42,399 bases of DNA. It comes from JAIVGV01 sp035295985. GTDB taxonomy: Bacteria; Acidobacteriota; Blastocatellia; Pyrinomonadales; Pyrinomonadaceae. Below the pieces are notes generated by a model. That model saw nothing but the letters and a program-made list of their open reading frames with translations. It was not told the origin of the DNA and made no database searches. Made by a program: the position numbers and the translations under genes. Shown one piece after another: positions 25,126-33,588 of this stretch (the stretch's first letter is position 1; every line of letters starts with the position of its first letter). The stretch is from positions 1 through 42,399 of the forward strand of contig DATHBT010000074.1 in NCBI GenBank assembly GCA_035295985.1, read 5' to 3'.

Positions 25126-25731
25126 TTACCTCTGCGACTTACTGATGAGGGGGTTCGGGCCGAGATCGCCCTTGGCGTAGTCAGGGCGGCCGTCGGGGAA
25201 GACAGCGATCAGGTTGAACGGCTCTGGGCCGGCGTTGACGAACGTGTGCGGCACGCCCGCCGGCACGCGCGTGATGTACGGCCCCTCGACGGTGAAGCGG
25301 CTTCCGCCCACGATGTACGTCACCCTGCCTTCGAGCAGGATGTGCGCCTCTTCGGTCTCGTGCGTGTGCAGGTTCGGCCCGCCGCCAGGGTGCGTCTCCG
25401 TGAGGATGAAGGAGAGCGACTTGAAGCCGTAATCCGCGCCGTCTATGTAGTACCCGAACTCGCCGGGCGGGCCGTAAAACTTCCGCATCTGGTCGAGCCG
25501 GATCACGTCGTCGCCGGGCCGGAAGGGCGCCTCCGGCGGGTTGTCGAATCCTTCGGTCGGGAGCGGGCGGCCCGCGGGAAATATCTCGAAGGGCCTGCGG
25601 CCCTGCCGCGCCTCGGGCGTGGCGGCGACAGACGCCGCCGGCTGCTTCGGACTCTCGCCGCCGCGCGCAGCGCAGGCCGCAAGCAAAACAGCCGACGCGA
25701 GCGCGGCTGCGAGTAGTTTTCCTGTGTTCAT
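25126..25731 (-). CDS. Cupin-domain lipoprotein
   Basis: A 201-residue lipoprotein: the first 20 residues end in the lipobox LLAAC (Cys20), followed by a Pro/Ala-rich linker. The cupin occupies about residues 100-195. Motif 1 is PNLHTHETEEAHILLEG (two His and a Glu) and motif 2 is VPAGVPHTFVNAG (His), a complete metal site. The type is that of small single-domain cupins such as dioxygenase- or isomerase-like proteins, but the substrate cannot be told. GGAGGGGGAG lies just upstream of the ATG. Divergent from the ECF sigma gene; the 32-bp motif shared with the ScyD-like gene is 45 bp upstream. Confidence 0.85.
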   Translation of the reverse strand: MNTGKLLAAALASAVLLAACAARGGESPKQPAASVAATPEARQGRRPFEIFPAGRPLPTEGFDNPPEAPFRPGDDVIRLDQMRKFYGPPGEFGYYIDGADYGFKSLSFILTETHPGGGPNLHTHETEEAHILLEGRVTYIVGGSRFTVEGPYITRVPAGVPHTFVNAGPEPFNLIAVFPDGRPDYAKGDLGPNPLISKSQR

Positions 25732-25775
25732 CCGTTGACTCCCCCTCCCCGTCGTTCAAGCCCACACACACCCGA

Positions 25776-25807
25776 CGGCGAAATCCGACCCGGAATCCCA
25801 TCACGCG
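25776..25807 (-). promoter_or_regulatory. 32-bp motif upstream of the cupin lipoprotein gene
   Basis: Second copy of the motif at 25014-25045 (28 of 32 identical), again 45 bp before the start codon on the minus strand. The next gene on the other side, 81 bp away, is an ECF sigma factor, which makes an ECF-type promoter a reasonable guess. Confidence 0.6.
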
Positions 25808-25838
25808 ATCAGGAATTATTCGCGGAGGCGGGGGGTGC

Positions 25839-25844
25839 TATAAT
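25839..25844 (+). promoter_or_regulatory. -10 box ahead of the ECF sigma gene
   Basis: A perfect TATAAT (25839-25844) lies 44 bp upstream of the ECF sigma start, a rare sequence in this GC-rich DNA. The -35 at 17 bp spacing (TTATTC, 25816-25821) is weak. Confidence 0.5.
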
Positions 25845-25888
25845 TCGCGACGCCCCGCCCGCGCGCCCCCCTTGACCGACTGGCTGAC

Positions 25889-26461
25889 ATGGCGAAGCTC
25901 TCCGAGGATGACATCACGGGGCTGCTCATCGCGTGGGGCGGCGGCGACCGCGCGGCGCTCGACCGCCTGATGCCGCTCGTCTATGAGGAGCTGCGGCGGC
26001 TGGCCCACAGACAGATGCGGCGCGAGCGGCCCGGCGACACGCTCCAGACCACGGCGCTCGTCAACGAGGCGTACCTGCGGCTCGTCGATTATGAGCGCGT
26101 CCGGGCTCAAGACCGTTCCCACTTCCTCTCCATCGCCGCGCAGGCCATGCGCCGCATACTCATCGAACGCGCGCGCGGCCGGCACGCGGCCAAGCGCGGG
26201 AGCGGCGCGCGGCGCGTCTCCCTCGAAGACGCGGCCGAATTGTCGGACGGGCGCGCGGCGGATTTCGTCGCGCTCGACGACGCGCTCAACGCCCTCGCCG
26301 CCATCGACCCGGCTAAAGCACGGCTCGTCGAGCTGAAGTATTTCGGCGGGCTGACCATCGAGGAGACGGCGGAAGCACTCGGCGTCTCCACCGCCACGGT
26401 CGAGCGCGGCTGGCGCACGGCCCGTATGTGGCTGCACAGGGAAATCAGTAAAACGAAGTGA
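25889..26461 (+). CDS. ECF sigma factor, Sigma70_ECF / TIGR02999 type
   Basis: A 190-residue sigma factor of the type common in Acidobacteriota and Planctomycetes. Region 2 spans about residues 20-95 (YEELRRLAHRQMRRERPGDT, TTALVNEAYLRLVD, FLSIAAQAMRRILIERARG). Region 4 spans about 128-185 (LKYFGGLTIEETAEALGV, TATVERGWRTARMWL), the -35 binding helix-turn-helix. No anti-sigma factor gene follows; instead a Ser/Thr kinase with a TM segment starts 123 bp downstream, and in this sigma group regulation by kinases is the usual context. The start codon has no clear ribosome binding site. The stop codon and an immediately following in-frame TGA lie inside the outer heptad arm of repeat A4. Confidence 0.92.
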   Translation: MAKLSEDDITGLLIAWGGGDRAALDRLMPLVYEELRRLAHRQMRRERPGDTLQTTALVNEAYLRLVDYERVRAQDRSHFLSIAAQAMRRILIERARGRHAAKRGSGARRVSLEDAAELSDGRAADFVALDDALNALAAIDPAKARLVELKYFGGLTIEETAEALGVSTATVERGWRTARMWLHREISKTK

Positions 26462-26579
26462 TGAGTGGAAGAAAGCTGTTAGCCGTTAGCTATTAGCCGT
26501 TAGCAAAACAAGAAGCCCATTCTTCCGGCTAACAGCTAACGGCTAATAGCTAACAGCTCCCACTCATCACTCATCACTT
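26456..26579. repeat. Composite heptad-armed element, family A copy 3 inside GTGATGA arms
   Basis: Inner family A element: arms 26474-26504 and 26528-26558, both 31 nt of (AGC-YRTT)4-AGC; a 23-nt core that on the minus strand begins CGGAAGAATG and ends GTTTT. Outside lies a second inverted pair built on the heptad GTGATGA: 26456-26468 (one unit) and 26560-26579 (two units). The whole fills the gap between ECF sigma and kinase genes and would form a long hairpin in their shared transcript. Confidence 0.9.
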
Positions 26580-26584
26580 CAGCG

Positions 26585-29233
26585 GTGACTCCCGAACGCT
26601 GGCGAGAGGTCGAGCGGGTGCTGCAGGCGGCGCTTGAGCGCGCGCCGGCGGAGCGCGCCGCCGTGCTCGACAGGGAGTGCGCGGGCGACGCGGAGTTGCG
26701 CGCGGAGGTCGAGTCGCTGCTCGCCTCGGAGCGGCCGGCGGAAAGTTTCCTCGGCTCGAACGCCGCCGAGGACGCCGGCACGCTTTTGGACGAATCCGCC
26801 TCGGGCACGCTCGTCGGGCGCGGCTTCGCCGGCTACGCCATCGAGAAGCAGATCGGGTCGGGCGGGATGGGCGAGGTCTATCTGGCGCACGACGCGCGGC
26901 TGGGACGCAGGGTCGCGCTGAAACTACTGCGGCCCGGCCTCGTCGGCGACAGCGAGCAGCGCGCGAGATTCCTGCGCGAGGCGCGACTGGCCTCCGCGCT
27001 CGATCACCCGAACGTCTGCACAGTCCACGACGTGGGCGAGGCCGCGGGCCGCCTCTTCATCGCCATGCAGTACGTCGAGGGGGAGACGCTGCGGCAGGTC
27101 ATCGACGGCCGCCCGCTCCCGCTCGACGGCCTGCTCTCCATCACGCTCCAGGTGGCAGACGCGCTGGCCGAGGCCCACGAGCGCGGCATCATGCACCGCG
27201 ACATCAAGGCCGGCAACATCATCGTCACGCCGAAGGGTCAGGCGAAGGTGCTCGACTTCGGGCTGGCGAAACTCCTGGAAGTGGCGGAGGGCGAAGCCGA
27301 GACGCACCTGACCATGACGGGCGCGGTGATGGGCACGCCCGCCTCGATGTCGCCGGAGCAGGCCAAGGGCGAGCGCGTCGATCAGCGCTCGGACATCTTC
27401 TCCTTCGGCTGCGTCCTCTACGAGATGGCGACGGGCGGGATTCCCTTCAAGGGCCGGACGCGCGCCGAGGTGATCGGCGCGCTCCTACACAAGCCGCACG
27501 CGCCGGCCGCGGAGGTGAACGAAGAAATACCCGCCAGGCTGTCGGCGTTGATCGACCGCGCGCTCGCCAAGGAGCCGGCGGATCGCTACCAGTCGGTGCG
27601 CGAGATGATCGCCGATCTGCGTCAGGTCGTCGCGGAGGCCGGCGGGCTGGATCACCTCTTCAGCTCGACGGGAGTGCCGCGCGGCGTCGTGCCGCTCGTC
27701 CCGCCGCGCAGGCGCGGGCTGCTCGCGTCAATGGGACGCGGTGTTCGTAATCGGAAAGCCGCGGCGGCGTTGGTCGTCTGCGCGCTGGCGCTGGCCGCCC
27801 TCTCGGCGGCGATCTACTTTTCGCGTTCGGCGCGGCCTGCCGCGGCCGCCCCGATCAAATCCATCGCCGTGCTGCCCTTCAGGCCGCTCGCGGCCGAGGG
27901 GCGCGACGAGGCGCTGGAACTGGGCATGGCCGACACGCTCATCGCGCGCCTGAGCAACATCAGCGAGATCGACGTGCGCCCCATCAGCGCCGTCCACAAG
28001 TACACGGGGCTTGGGCTGGACGCCGTCGCCGCCGGCCGCGAGCAGCGCGTGGACGCCGTCCTCGACGGCCACATCCAGAAGGCGGGCGATAAGGTCAGGG
28101 TGACGGTTCGCCTGCTCAGGGTCGGCGACGGCGCGCCGCTCTGGGCCGACAGGTTCGACGCCGAGATGACCGACATCTTCGCAGTGCAGGACTCGATCTC
28201 CGAGCGCGTAGCCGCGGCCCTGGCCGTCCGGCTGGCGGGCGGTGAGCGCGAGCGCCTCACCAAGCACCACACCGAAAACCCCGAGGCCTACCGGCTCTAC
28301 CTGCTCGGCCGCTACCACCTGAGCCGCCTGACGGACGAGGGCTTCCTCAAGGGCCGCGACTACTTCCGCCAAGCCATAGACCTCGACCCCGCTTACGCGC
28401 TCGCCTACGCCGGCCTGGCGGACGCCTACCAGATGCTCAGCGGCTACAACGCGCTCGCCCCGAACGACGGCTTCCCCAAAGCCCGCGAGGCGGCGGAGCA
28501 GGCGCTCCGCCTCGACGAGGGGCTGGCCGAAGCCCACACCGCGCTCGGCACCGTCAAGCTCCTCCACGACTGGGACTTCGCGGGGGCCGAGAGGGAGTAC
28601 AGGCGCGCCATCGAGATCAACCAGAGCAGCGCGGACGCCCACTACATGTACGGCCTCTACCTCTCGGCCATGGGGCGCTTCGACGAGGCGCACGCCGAGG
28701 CCGGGCGCGCGCTGGAACTCGAACCCCTCTCGCTCGCCAAGATCACGGGCGTCGGCGACGTTTTCTACCACCAGCGCCGGTACGACCGCGCGATAGAGCA
28801 GTACCGGCGCGCGCTCGACATGGACCCGAACTCCGGCTTCGCGCACTGGGCCTTGGGGAACGCTTACGCGCAGAAGGGGATGTACGAGGAGGCCGTCGCG
28901 GAGCATAAGAAGGCGATCCCGCTTTCGGGCGACAGCCCCGACGAGCTGGCCTCGCTCGGCTACGCCTACGCGCTCTCCGGCCGCAGGCGCGAGGCGCAGT
29001 CCGTGATCGCGGAGCTACGGGAGCGCGCTAGGCGGCGCTACATCCCGCCGACCATCATCGCCTTCGTCCACGCCGGCCTGGGCGAGAATGATGAGGCCTT
29101 CGCGCTGCTTGACCGGGCCTACGACGGGCGTGACTTCATCCTCGTCTTCCTCAAAGTCGATCCCACCTTCGACCGCCTCCGCCCAGACCCCCGCTTCGCC
29201 GAACTCGTGCGCCGCGTCGGCCTGCCGCAGTAA
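26585..29233 (+). CDS. Membrane Ser/Thr protein kinase with TolB-like and TPR domains
   Basis: An 882-residue protein starting at GTG 26585, where the conserved N-terminus of this group (MTPERWREVERVLQAALERA) begins. Residues 83-350 form a Hanks-type kinase: GSGGMGEV loop (91-98), Lys113 in VALKLL, catalytic HRDIKAGN (204-211), DFG (224-226), then GTPASMSPEQ and DIFSFGCVLYEMATG. A TM helix lies at about 393-412. The outer part has a TolB-like domain (SIAVLPFRPLAAEG ... DAVLDGHIQKAGDKVRVTVR ... LWADRFD) and then about six TPR units (YRLYLLGRYHLSRLTDEGFL, AYAGLADAYQML, AHWALGNAYAQKGMYEEAV). It should phosphorylate cytoplasmic partners in response to a signal bound outside. The ECF sigma factor upstream is the natural partner. 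A strong terminator follows. Confidence 0.93.
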   Translation: MTPERWREVERVLQAALERAPAERAAVLDRECAGDAELRAEVESLLASERPAESFLGSNAAEDAGTLLDESASGTLVGRGFAGYAIEKQIGSGGMGEVYLAHDARLGRRVALKLLRPGLVGDSEQRARFLREARLASALDHPNVCTVHDVGEAAGRLFIAMQYVEGETLRQVIDGRPLPLDGLLSITLQVADALAEAHERGIMHRDIKAGNIIVTPKGQAKVLDFGLAKLLEVAEGEAETHLTMTGAVMGTPASMSPEQAKGERVDQRSDIFSFGCVLYEMATGGIPFKGRTRAEVIGALLHKPHAPAAEVNEEIPARLSALIDRALAKEPADRYQSVREMIADLRQVVAEAGGLDHLFSSTGVPRGVVPLVPPRRRGLLASMGRGVRNRKAAAALVVCALALAALSAAIYFSRSARPAAAAPIKSIAVLPFRPLAAEGRDEALELGMADTLIARLSNISEIDVRPISAVHKYTGLGLDAVAAGREQRVDAVLDGHIQKAGDKVRVTVRLLRVGDGAPLWADRFDAEMTDIFAVQDSISERVAAALAVRLAGGERERLTKHHTENPEAYRLYLLGRYHLSRLTDEGFLKGRDYFRQAIDLDPAYALAYAGLADAYQMLSGYNALAPNDGFPKAREAAEQALRLDEGLAEAHTALGTVKLLHDWDFAGAEREYRRAIEINQSSADAHYMYGLYLSAMGRFDEAHAEAGRALELEPLSLAKITGVGDVFYHQRRYDRAIEQYRRALDMDPNSGFAHWALGNAYAQKGMYEEAVAEHKKAIPLSGDSPDELASLGYAYALSGRRREAQSVIAELRERARRRYIPPTIIAFVHAGLGENDEAFALLDRAYDGRDFILVFLKVDPTFDRLRPDPRFAELVRRVGLPQ

Positions 29234-29321
29234 AACGGACTGACGGCTTCCCACCCGCAGGACGGCGACAGGAAATTCGACGAACGGGCGTGCGAGGCGG
29301 TATCCGTCTCAAGCTAAGCAA

Positions 29322-29363
29322 AAAAGCCGGGCCGACGAGAGCAGTCTCGTCGGCCCGGCTTTT
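29322..29363. terminator. Bidirectional intrinsic terminator
   Basis: A perfect 19-bp stem (29322-29340 with 29345-29363) with a 4-nt loop, A-run in front and T-run behind, between the convergent kinase and TonB receptor genes. Confidence 0.92.
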
Positions 29364-29407
29364 CAGGGCACCGATGAACCCAAACGCGCTCGTTAAATTA
29401 ACCCTGC

Positions 29408-32400
29408 CTAAAAGTTCAGCTTCAAGCCGAACTGGAACTGGCGCGGGTCGAAGGAGGCGGTCGGGCGGCTGTGGTAGCGGCCGTTTGAGGCGCGCTGGCC
29501 GAAGGCGTTAACGTCGGTGAAGAAGGGCGAGGCCGAGGCCTCGTTGAAGCGGTTGAAGAGGTTGAAGCCCTCGGCGATCAGGTCGAGGCGGACGCGCTCG
29601 CCGAAGCGGACGGCGCGCGTCAGGCGCAAGTCGAGCGAGGCGTAAGAGTGCGTGATGCCGCTGTTGCGCGCCAGGCTCCCGTCGGTGAAGAAGTCCGGGA
29701 GCACGAGCGTCCCGTCCGCGGCGACGCTCGGCCGCTCGTTCGACCCCTGCTGGTCGCCGTTGCGATCCAGGCCCGTGACGATGTTGAAGGGGCGGCCAGA
29801 GGAGATTTCGAGGATCGGCGCGACCGTGAAGTCGGAGAGGAAGCGGCGCAGGCCGCTGTCGGACGAGCGCCATGCGCCGGGCGAGGCCATGACGCCGCTG
29901 AAGACGAAGCGGTGGCGTTGGTCGAAGAGCGAGTCGGCGCGGTCGAGTCTCCGGTTGCGGTTGTTCTGCGGCTTGAGCAAGGTTTGCAGGTCGGAGGACT
30001 CGTCGATGGCGTGTGACCAGGTGTAGGAGGCGAGGAACTGGAAGTTGTTCGAGAAGCGCCTCTTCGCTTCGAGGTTCATCGCGTTGTAGCTGGAGTTAGC
30101 GTCCGAAACCTGCGCGCTCAGGTCGCCGAAGGGCGAGATTGGGCCGGGCGTGCGCACCGATCCGGCGATGGCCGCGTCGAAGACCTGCTTGGTGACCGCG
30201 CCGCCCGTGGCGCTCGCCACGAAGAAGTAGTTGGGCGCGGAGGGGCGGAAGAAGTTGGCCGCCAGCGGGCTGATGAAGACTCCGCCGCCGGGGAAGTTGC
30301 TGCGCGCGACCAGCCCCGGAATGATGACCGTGTAGAGCGCGCTGCTCGCCGTCGGCACGGAGAAGAGGAAGGCTTCGGTAGTCGAGGCCGGCGCACGATT
30401 GGCGAAGCGGCGGAAGTTCTCGACGAGGTTCGGGATGACCGGCGCGTTGATGTCCTGCGGGTGCGGCAGGTGGCGCGCGCCGACGAAGATGTAGGAGGCG
30501 GAGACCGACATGTCCTTCGTCAACCGCCGCTCGACCGTCAGGTTGGCCTGGTGCGCGTAGGCGTACTCGAAGTCCTTCGAGACGTGGAGCGTGAAGGGCA
30601 GGATCGGGCCGAAGCCGGGGAACGTGTTGGCGAAGCGCATCTGCCCGAAGAGGTACTGCGCGCTGGGCGCGACGCCCGGCGTGTTCAGCCCCGGCGGGCA
30701 GATGGGCGACACGGTGGCGGCCGAGCAGACCGTGCCCTGGAACGCCTGGTAGATGTTGAATCGCTCGCGCGGGTCGGGGATGCCGGGCAGGACGTTGGTG
30801 TACTGCTGCTGCTGCGCCGCGTCGGCGATGTCGGAGTTGAAGGCGATTGCCAGGAGCGGGTGGTCGTAGAAGAGGCCGTAGGCGGCGCGGATGACGGTCT
30901 TGCCGTCGTTGCCCGGGTCCCAGGCGACGCCGACGCGCGGCGCGAGGTTGTTCTTGTCGCGCGGGAAGCCCTGGCGGACGTTCATGAAGTCCTGCGCCGC
31001 CTGAAGATCCGCGGGCGAGAGCGTGATGCCCGTCAGCGGGTCCTGGAAGCCGACGGTCGGAATCTCGTCGGTCAGCTCCACGTCGTAGCGGACGCCGTAG
31101 TTGAAGGTCAGGTTGGGCCGCATCTTCCAGGAGTCCTGCGCGAAGAAGGCGAGCGGGCGGTTCCTGATCGAGCTGTTCGGGTTGCCGAAGCCCTGGATGT
31201 AGGCCGAGGGCAGCCCGGCGCCGTAGGACTGCGTGGGCGTCAAGGACGGCGCGTTCGTCGGGAGTGCCGGGAAGAACTGCGTCAGGACGGCCGTGCCGGT
31301 CTCGGAGACGTTGTAGAGGCCGGGGAAGTTCAGCTCGAAGCGCGCGACGACGTTGACGCTGTTGACGTCGGCCCCGAACTTGAAGGTGTGATTGCCGGCC
31401 ACCACGTTGACGTTGTCGGTGAACTGGTAGCGGGTCTCCGTGCGGTCAACAGGCGAGAAGGGGTTCGGGCCGAGGAAGGCCGTGCCGGCGATCTGTATGG
31501 CGACGCCCGCGCCCTGCGAGACGAAGAGGGCGCGGCGGCGGCCGAAGTTGAAGCGCGCCTCGTTGACGACGCTGCTCGAGAGCGTCGAGTTGAGGGAGGC
31601 GACGAAGGAGGTGTCGCGCAGGACCTGCCGGCCCGTGCGCGAGAAGTCGTTCTGGCCGAGCGACTGGTTCTGCGACTCGTCCTGGATGCCGTCGATCTCG
31701 CTCGGGTTGTAGCCGAAGCGCATCGTGAACTGGTTGCTGTCGTTGATCAGGTGATCGAGGCGCGTCGAGAAGAAGGTCGTGTCCTCGGAGATCGGGAAGA
31801 TGCGCGCGATCTGGTTCAGCGGGCGGAAGGCGCTCGGGTTGCCGTTCACGTCGAGCGTGTTGACCGGCACGGGCGCGCCCGACGCGATGAAGCGCTGGCC
31901 GACGACCTGGCCCGCGGGGACGCCGAACGCGCCGCCGGGGCTGATGAGCGTGCTGAGGCCGTTCAACGCCGTCTGCCCGCCGGCCGAGGCGAGGAAGGCG
32001 TAGCCGATGACCGACTGGATGAGCGCGGTGTTGCCCGTCGCCGCGCCGGTCGCGATCTGCTGCTGGATGAAAGCGGCCTGCGCGGCCGTCAGGTTGGTGA
32101 GCGTCGCGGGGAAAGGCAGGACGGGGAGCGCCGTGCCCGGCCCGAGCGCGACCGAGGAGCCGAGGAACTGCGCGCCCTGCCCCAACACGTTCGAGGTGAA
32201 GAAGGCCGACTCCTGCCGGCGGCGCTGCTCGAAGGCCGTGAAGAAGAAGGTGCGGTCGCGGTCGAGCGGGCCGCCCAGGGTCGCGCCGTACTGGACGCGC
32301 GTGTAGGGCGGCTTCTTTTCGGGATCGTTGTCGATGACGGGCGCGAACGGGTTGCGCGCCTGGATCGTCTTGTGGCGCAGGAAGCCGAAGATGTTCCCGC

Positions 32401-33178
32401 GCAGCTCGTTGGTCCCGCCCTTGGTGACGACGTTGACGATGCCGCCCGTGGCGCGGCCGAACTCGGGCGCGTAGGAGTTGGTCACGACCTGGAACTCCTG
32501 CACGGCCTCCTGCGAGACTGTCGAGCGCGCGGCGTTGATCGAGTTGTCCGTGTTGTCAGCGCCGTCCACCTGCACGAGCGTCGAGCGCCCGCGCTGGCCG
32601 CCGACGTTTAAGCCCGACGAGGGCGCGGGGCCGATGGGGCGGTCGTTGCCGCGGTTGACGGTCGAGATGGTGGTGGCGATGCCGAGGTAGTCGCGCTGGT
32701 TGACGGGGAGGTTCTCGATGCGCGTCTGCTCGATGGTGTTGGCGACGGCCGTGCGCGAGGTCTCGACGATCTCGGTCGTCGCGCCCGACACCGTGACGAC
32801 CTCGGTGACCTGCCCCGCCTGCAAAGGCACGTCCAAGTCTGCGCGCTGGCCGACCGTGAGGACGACGGAGGGGACGTTGGCGCGCGAGAAGTTCGCGGCC
32901 TCGACCGTCACCTCGTACTCGCCCGGCGGCAGGTTGACGATCTTATAGAAGCCGTCGTCGTTGGTCTGCGCCGAGCGCTCAATGCCCGTGGCCTTGTTGC
33001 GCGCCGTCACGGTCGCGCCGGCGACGACCGCGGCGTTGGGGTCGCGCACGTAGCCTTGCAGGTCGGCCGCGTTCGACTGCGCCTGCCCGAAGGCCGAAGC
33101 GGCGAGGCTGAAGGCGAGCGCGGCGGAGGCCAGCAGGCGCGTTAAGACGGTCGAAGGCCGCAGGGGGAATGCACGCAT
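29408..33178 (-). CDS. TonB-dependent receptor with carboxypeptidase-regulatory domain (Oar-like)
   Basis: A 1256-residue outer membrane protein. Signal peptide at residues 1-31 (ending SAFGQAQ); a carboxypeptidase-regulatory domain at about 38-115 (LQGYVRDPNAAVVAGATVTA, DDGFYKIVNLPPGEYEVTVE); a plug at about 120-270 with QRDYLGIATTISTVNRGND and the Oar-type QVDGADNTDNSIN and FGRATGGIVNVVTKGGTNEL; then a 22-stranded-type barrel to the C-terminus ending in an aromatic strand (FDPRQFQFGLKLNF). Receptors of this group take up large substrates, or act in export of the Oar kind; the substrate is not predictable. GAGGAGAT lies 9 nt upstream of the ATG. Monocistronic: a bidirectional terminator lies downstream and a 410-bp gap upstream. 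Confidence 0.93.
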   Translation of the reverse strand: MRAFPLRPSTVLTRLLASAALAFSLAASAFGQAQSNAADLQGYVRDPNAAVVAGATVTARNKATGIERSAQTNDDGFYKIVNLPPGEYEVTVEAANFSRANVPSVVLTVGQRADLDVPLQAGQVTEVVTVSGATTEIVETSRTAVANTIEQTRIENLPVNQRDYLGIATTISTVNRGNDRPIGPAPSSGLNVGGQRGRSTLVQVDGADNTDNSINAARSTVSQEAVQEFQVVTNSYAPEFGRATGGIVNVVTKGGTNELRGNIFGFLRHKTIQARNPFAPVIDNDPEKKPPYTRVQYGATLGGPLDRDRTFFFTAFEQRRRQESAFFTSNVLGQGAQFLGSSVALGPGTALPVLPFPATLTNLTAAQAAFIQQQIATGAATGNTALIQSVIGYAFLASAGGQTALNGLSTLISPGGAFGVPAGQVVGQRFIASGAPVPVNTLDVNGNPSAFRPLNQIARIFPISEDTTFFSTRLDHLINDSNQFTMRFGYNPSEIDGIQDESQNQSLGQNDFSRTGRQVLRDTSFVASLNSTLSSSVVNEARFNFGRRRALFVSQGAGVAIQIAGTAFLGPNPFSPVDRTETRYQFTDNVNVVAGNHTFKFGADVNSVNVVARFELNFPGLYNVSETGTAVLTQFFPALPTNAPSLTPTQSYGAGLPSAYIQGFGNPNSSIRNRPLAFFAQDSWKMRPNLTFNYGVRYDVELTDEIPTVGFQDPLTGITLSPADLQAAQDFMNVRQGFPRDKNNLAPRVGVAWDPGNDGKTVIRAAYGLFYDHPLLAIAFNSDIADAAQQQQYTNVLPGIPDPRERFNIYQAFQGTVCSAATVSPICPPGLNTPGVAPSAQYLFGQMRFANTFPGFGPILPFTLHVSKDFEYAYAHQANLTVERRLTKDMSVSASYIFVGARHLPHPQDINAPVIPNLVENFRRFANRAPASTTEAFLFSVPTASSALYTVIIPGLVARSNFPGGGVFISPLAANFFRPSAPNYFFVASATGGAVTKQVFDAAIAGSVRTPGPISPFGDLSAQVSDANSSYNAMNLEAKRRFSNNFQFLASYTWSHAIDESSDLQTLLKPQNNRNRRLDRADSLFDQRHRFVFSGVMASPGAWRSSDSGLRRFLSDFTVAPILEISSGRPFNIVTGLDRNGDQQGSNERPSVAADGTLVLPDFFTDGSLARNSGITHSYASLDLRLTRAVRFGERVRLDLIAEGFNLFNRFNEASASPFFTDVNAFGQRASNGRYHSRPTASFDPRQFQFGLKLNF

Positions 33179-33463
33179 GGCTTGATATCTCCTCGAAGTC
33201 GGAATCTCAGGGTTTACTATAAGAGCGGAGAGCCGGGGCGTTGTACGGACGCGACGCGCGGCGAGTTTCGGGAGCGTGGGTTTAGACGCGCACGCGCGCG
33301 GTGCGACGGACGGTAGCGCGAGCTAACTGTCACGCGGGCGTGTCGCACCGGCTAAACCGAACAGCACAGGAGACTTTTACAGCAAAACGCGCGCGCCTGG
33401 CAAGGCTTAAATGGGAAGAGGCGGGGTGATGAGGAGCACAGGGGTGAGGGTGAATTAAGTGCG
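33179..33463. other. Upstream region of the TonB receptor gene
   Basis: This stretch holds no gene. On the minus strand a TATAGT (33216-33221) could be the -10 of the receptor gene, with no good -35. An inverted repeat CGGTGCGAC (33299-33307 and 33342-33350, 34 bp apart) may be an operator or a structured leader. The family B element starts at 33464. Confidence 0.35.
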
Positions 33464-33578
33464 GTCAGTAGTCCGTTGTCCGTGGCCCGTTGTCCGTGGC
33501 TCAGCGGCGCTCGCGTTCAGTCCCAAGGCGCAAACCTGAGAAGCACAAACAACTGACGACGGACAACTGACAACGGGC
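33464..33578. repeat. Heptad-armed palindromic element, family B copy 2
   Basis: A 115-nt element with the same plan as 7490-7604: arms 33464-33494 and 33548-33578 (31 nt each, GTC plus MGTN units) and a core of exactly 53 nt, which aligns without gaps to the core of copy 1 at 36 of 53 positions, starting CGTGGCT and with CCTG.GAAGC near the end. It lies 10 bp beyond the stop codon of the FAD-dependent reductase gene. Confidence 0.85.
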
Positions 33579-33588
33579 TGTCTTTCGT

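Noticed and set aside
30461..32611. A 716-codon open frame on the plus strand opposite the TonB receptor
   Set aside because: Same kind of shadow: composition dominated by Arg, Val, Glu and Asp without pattern, while the minus strand has complete receptor features.
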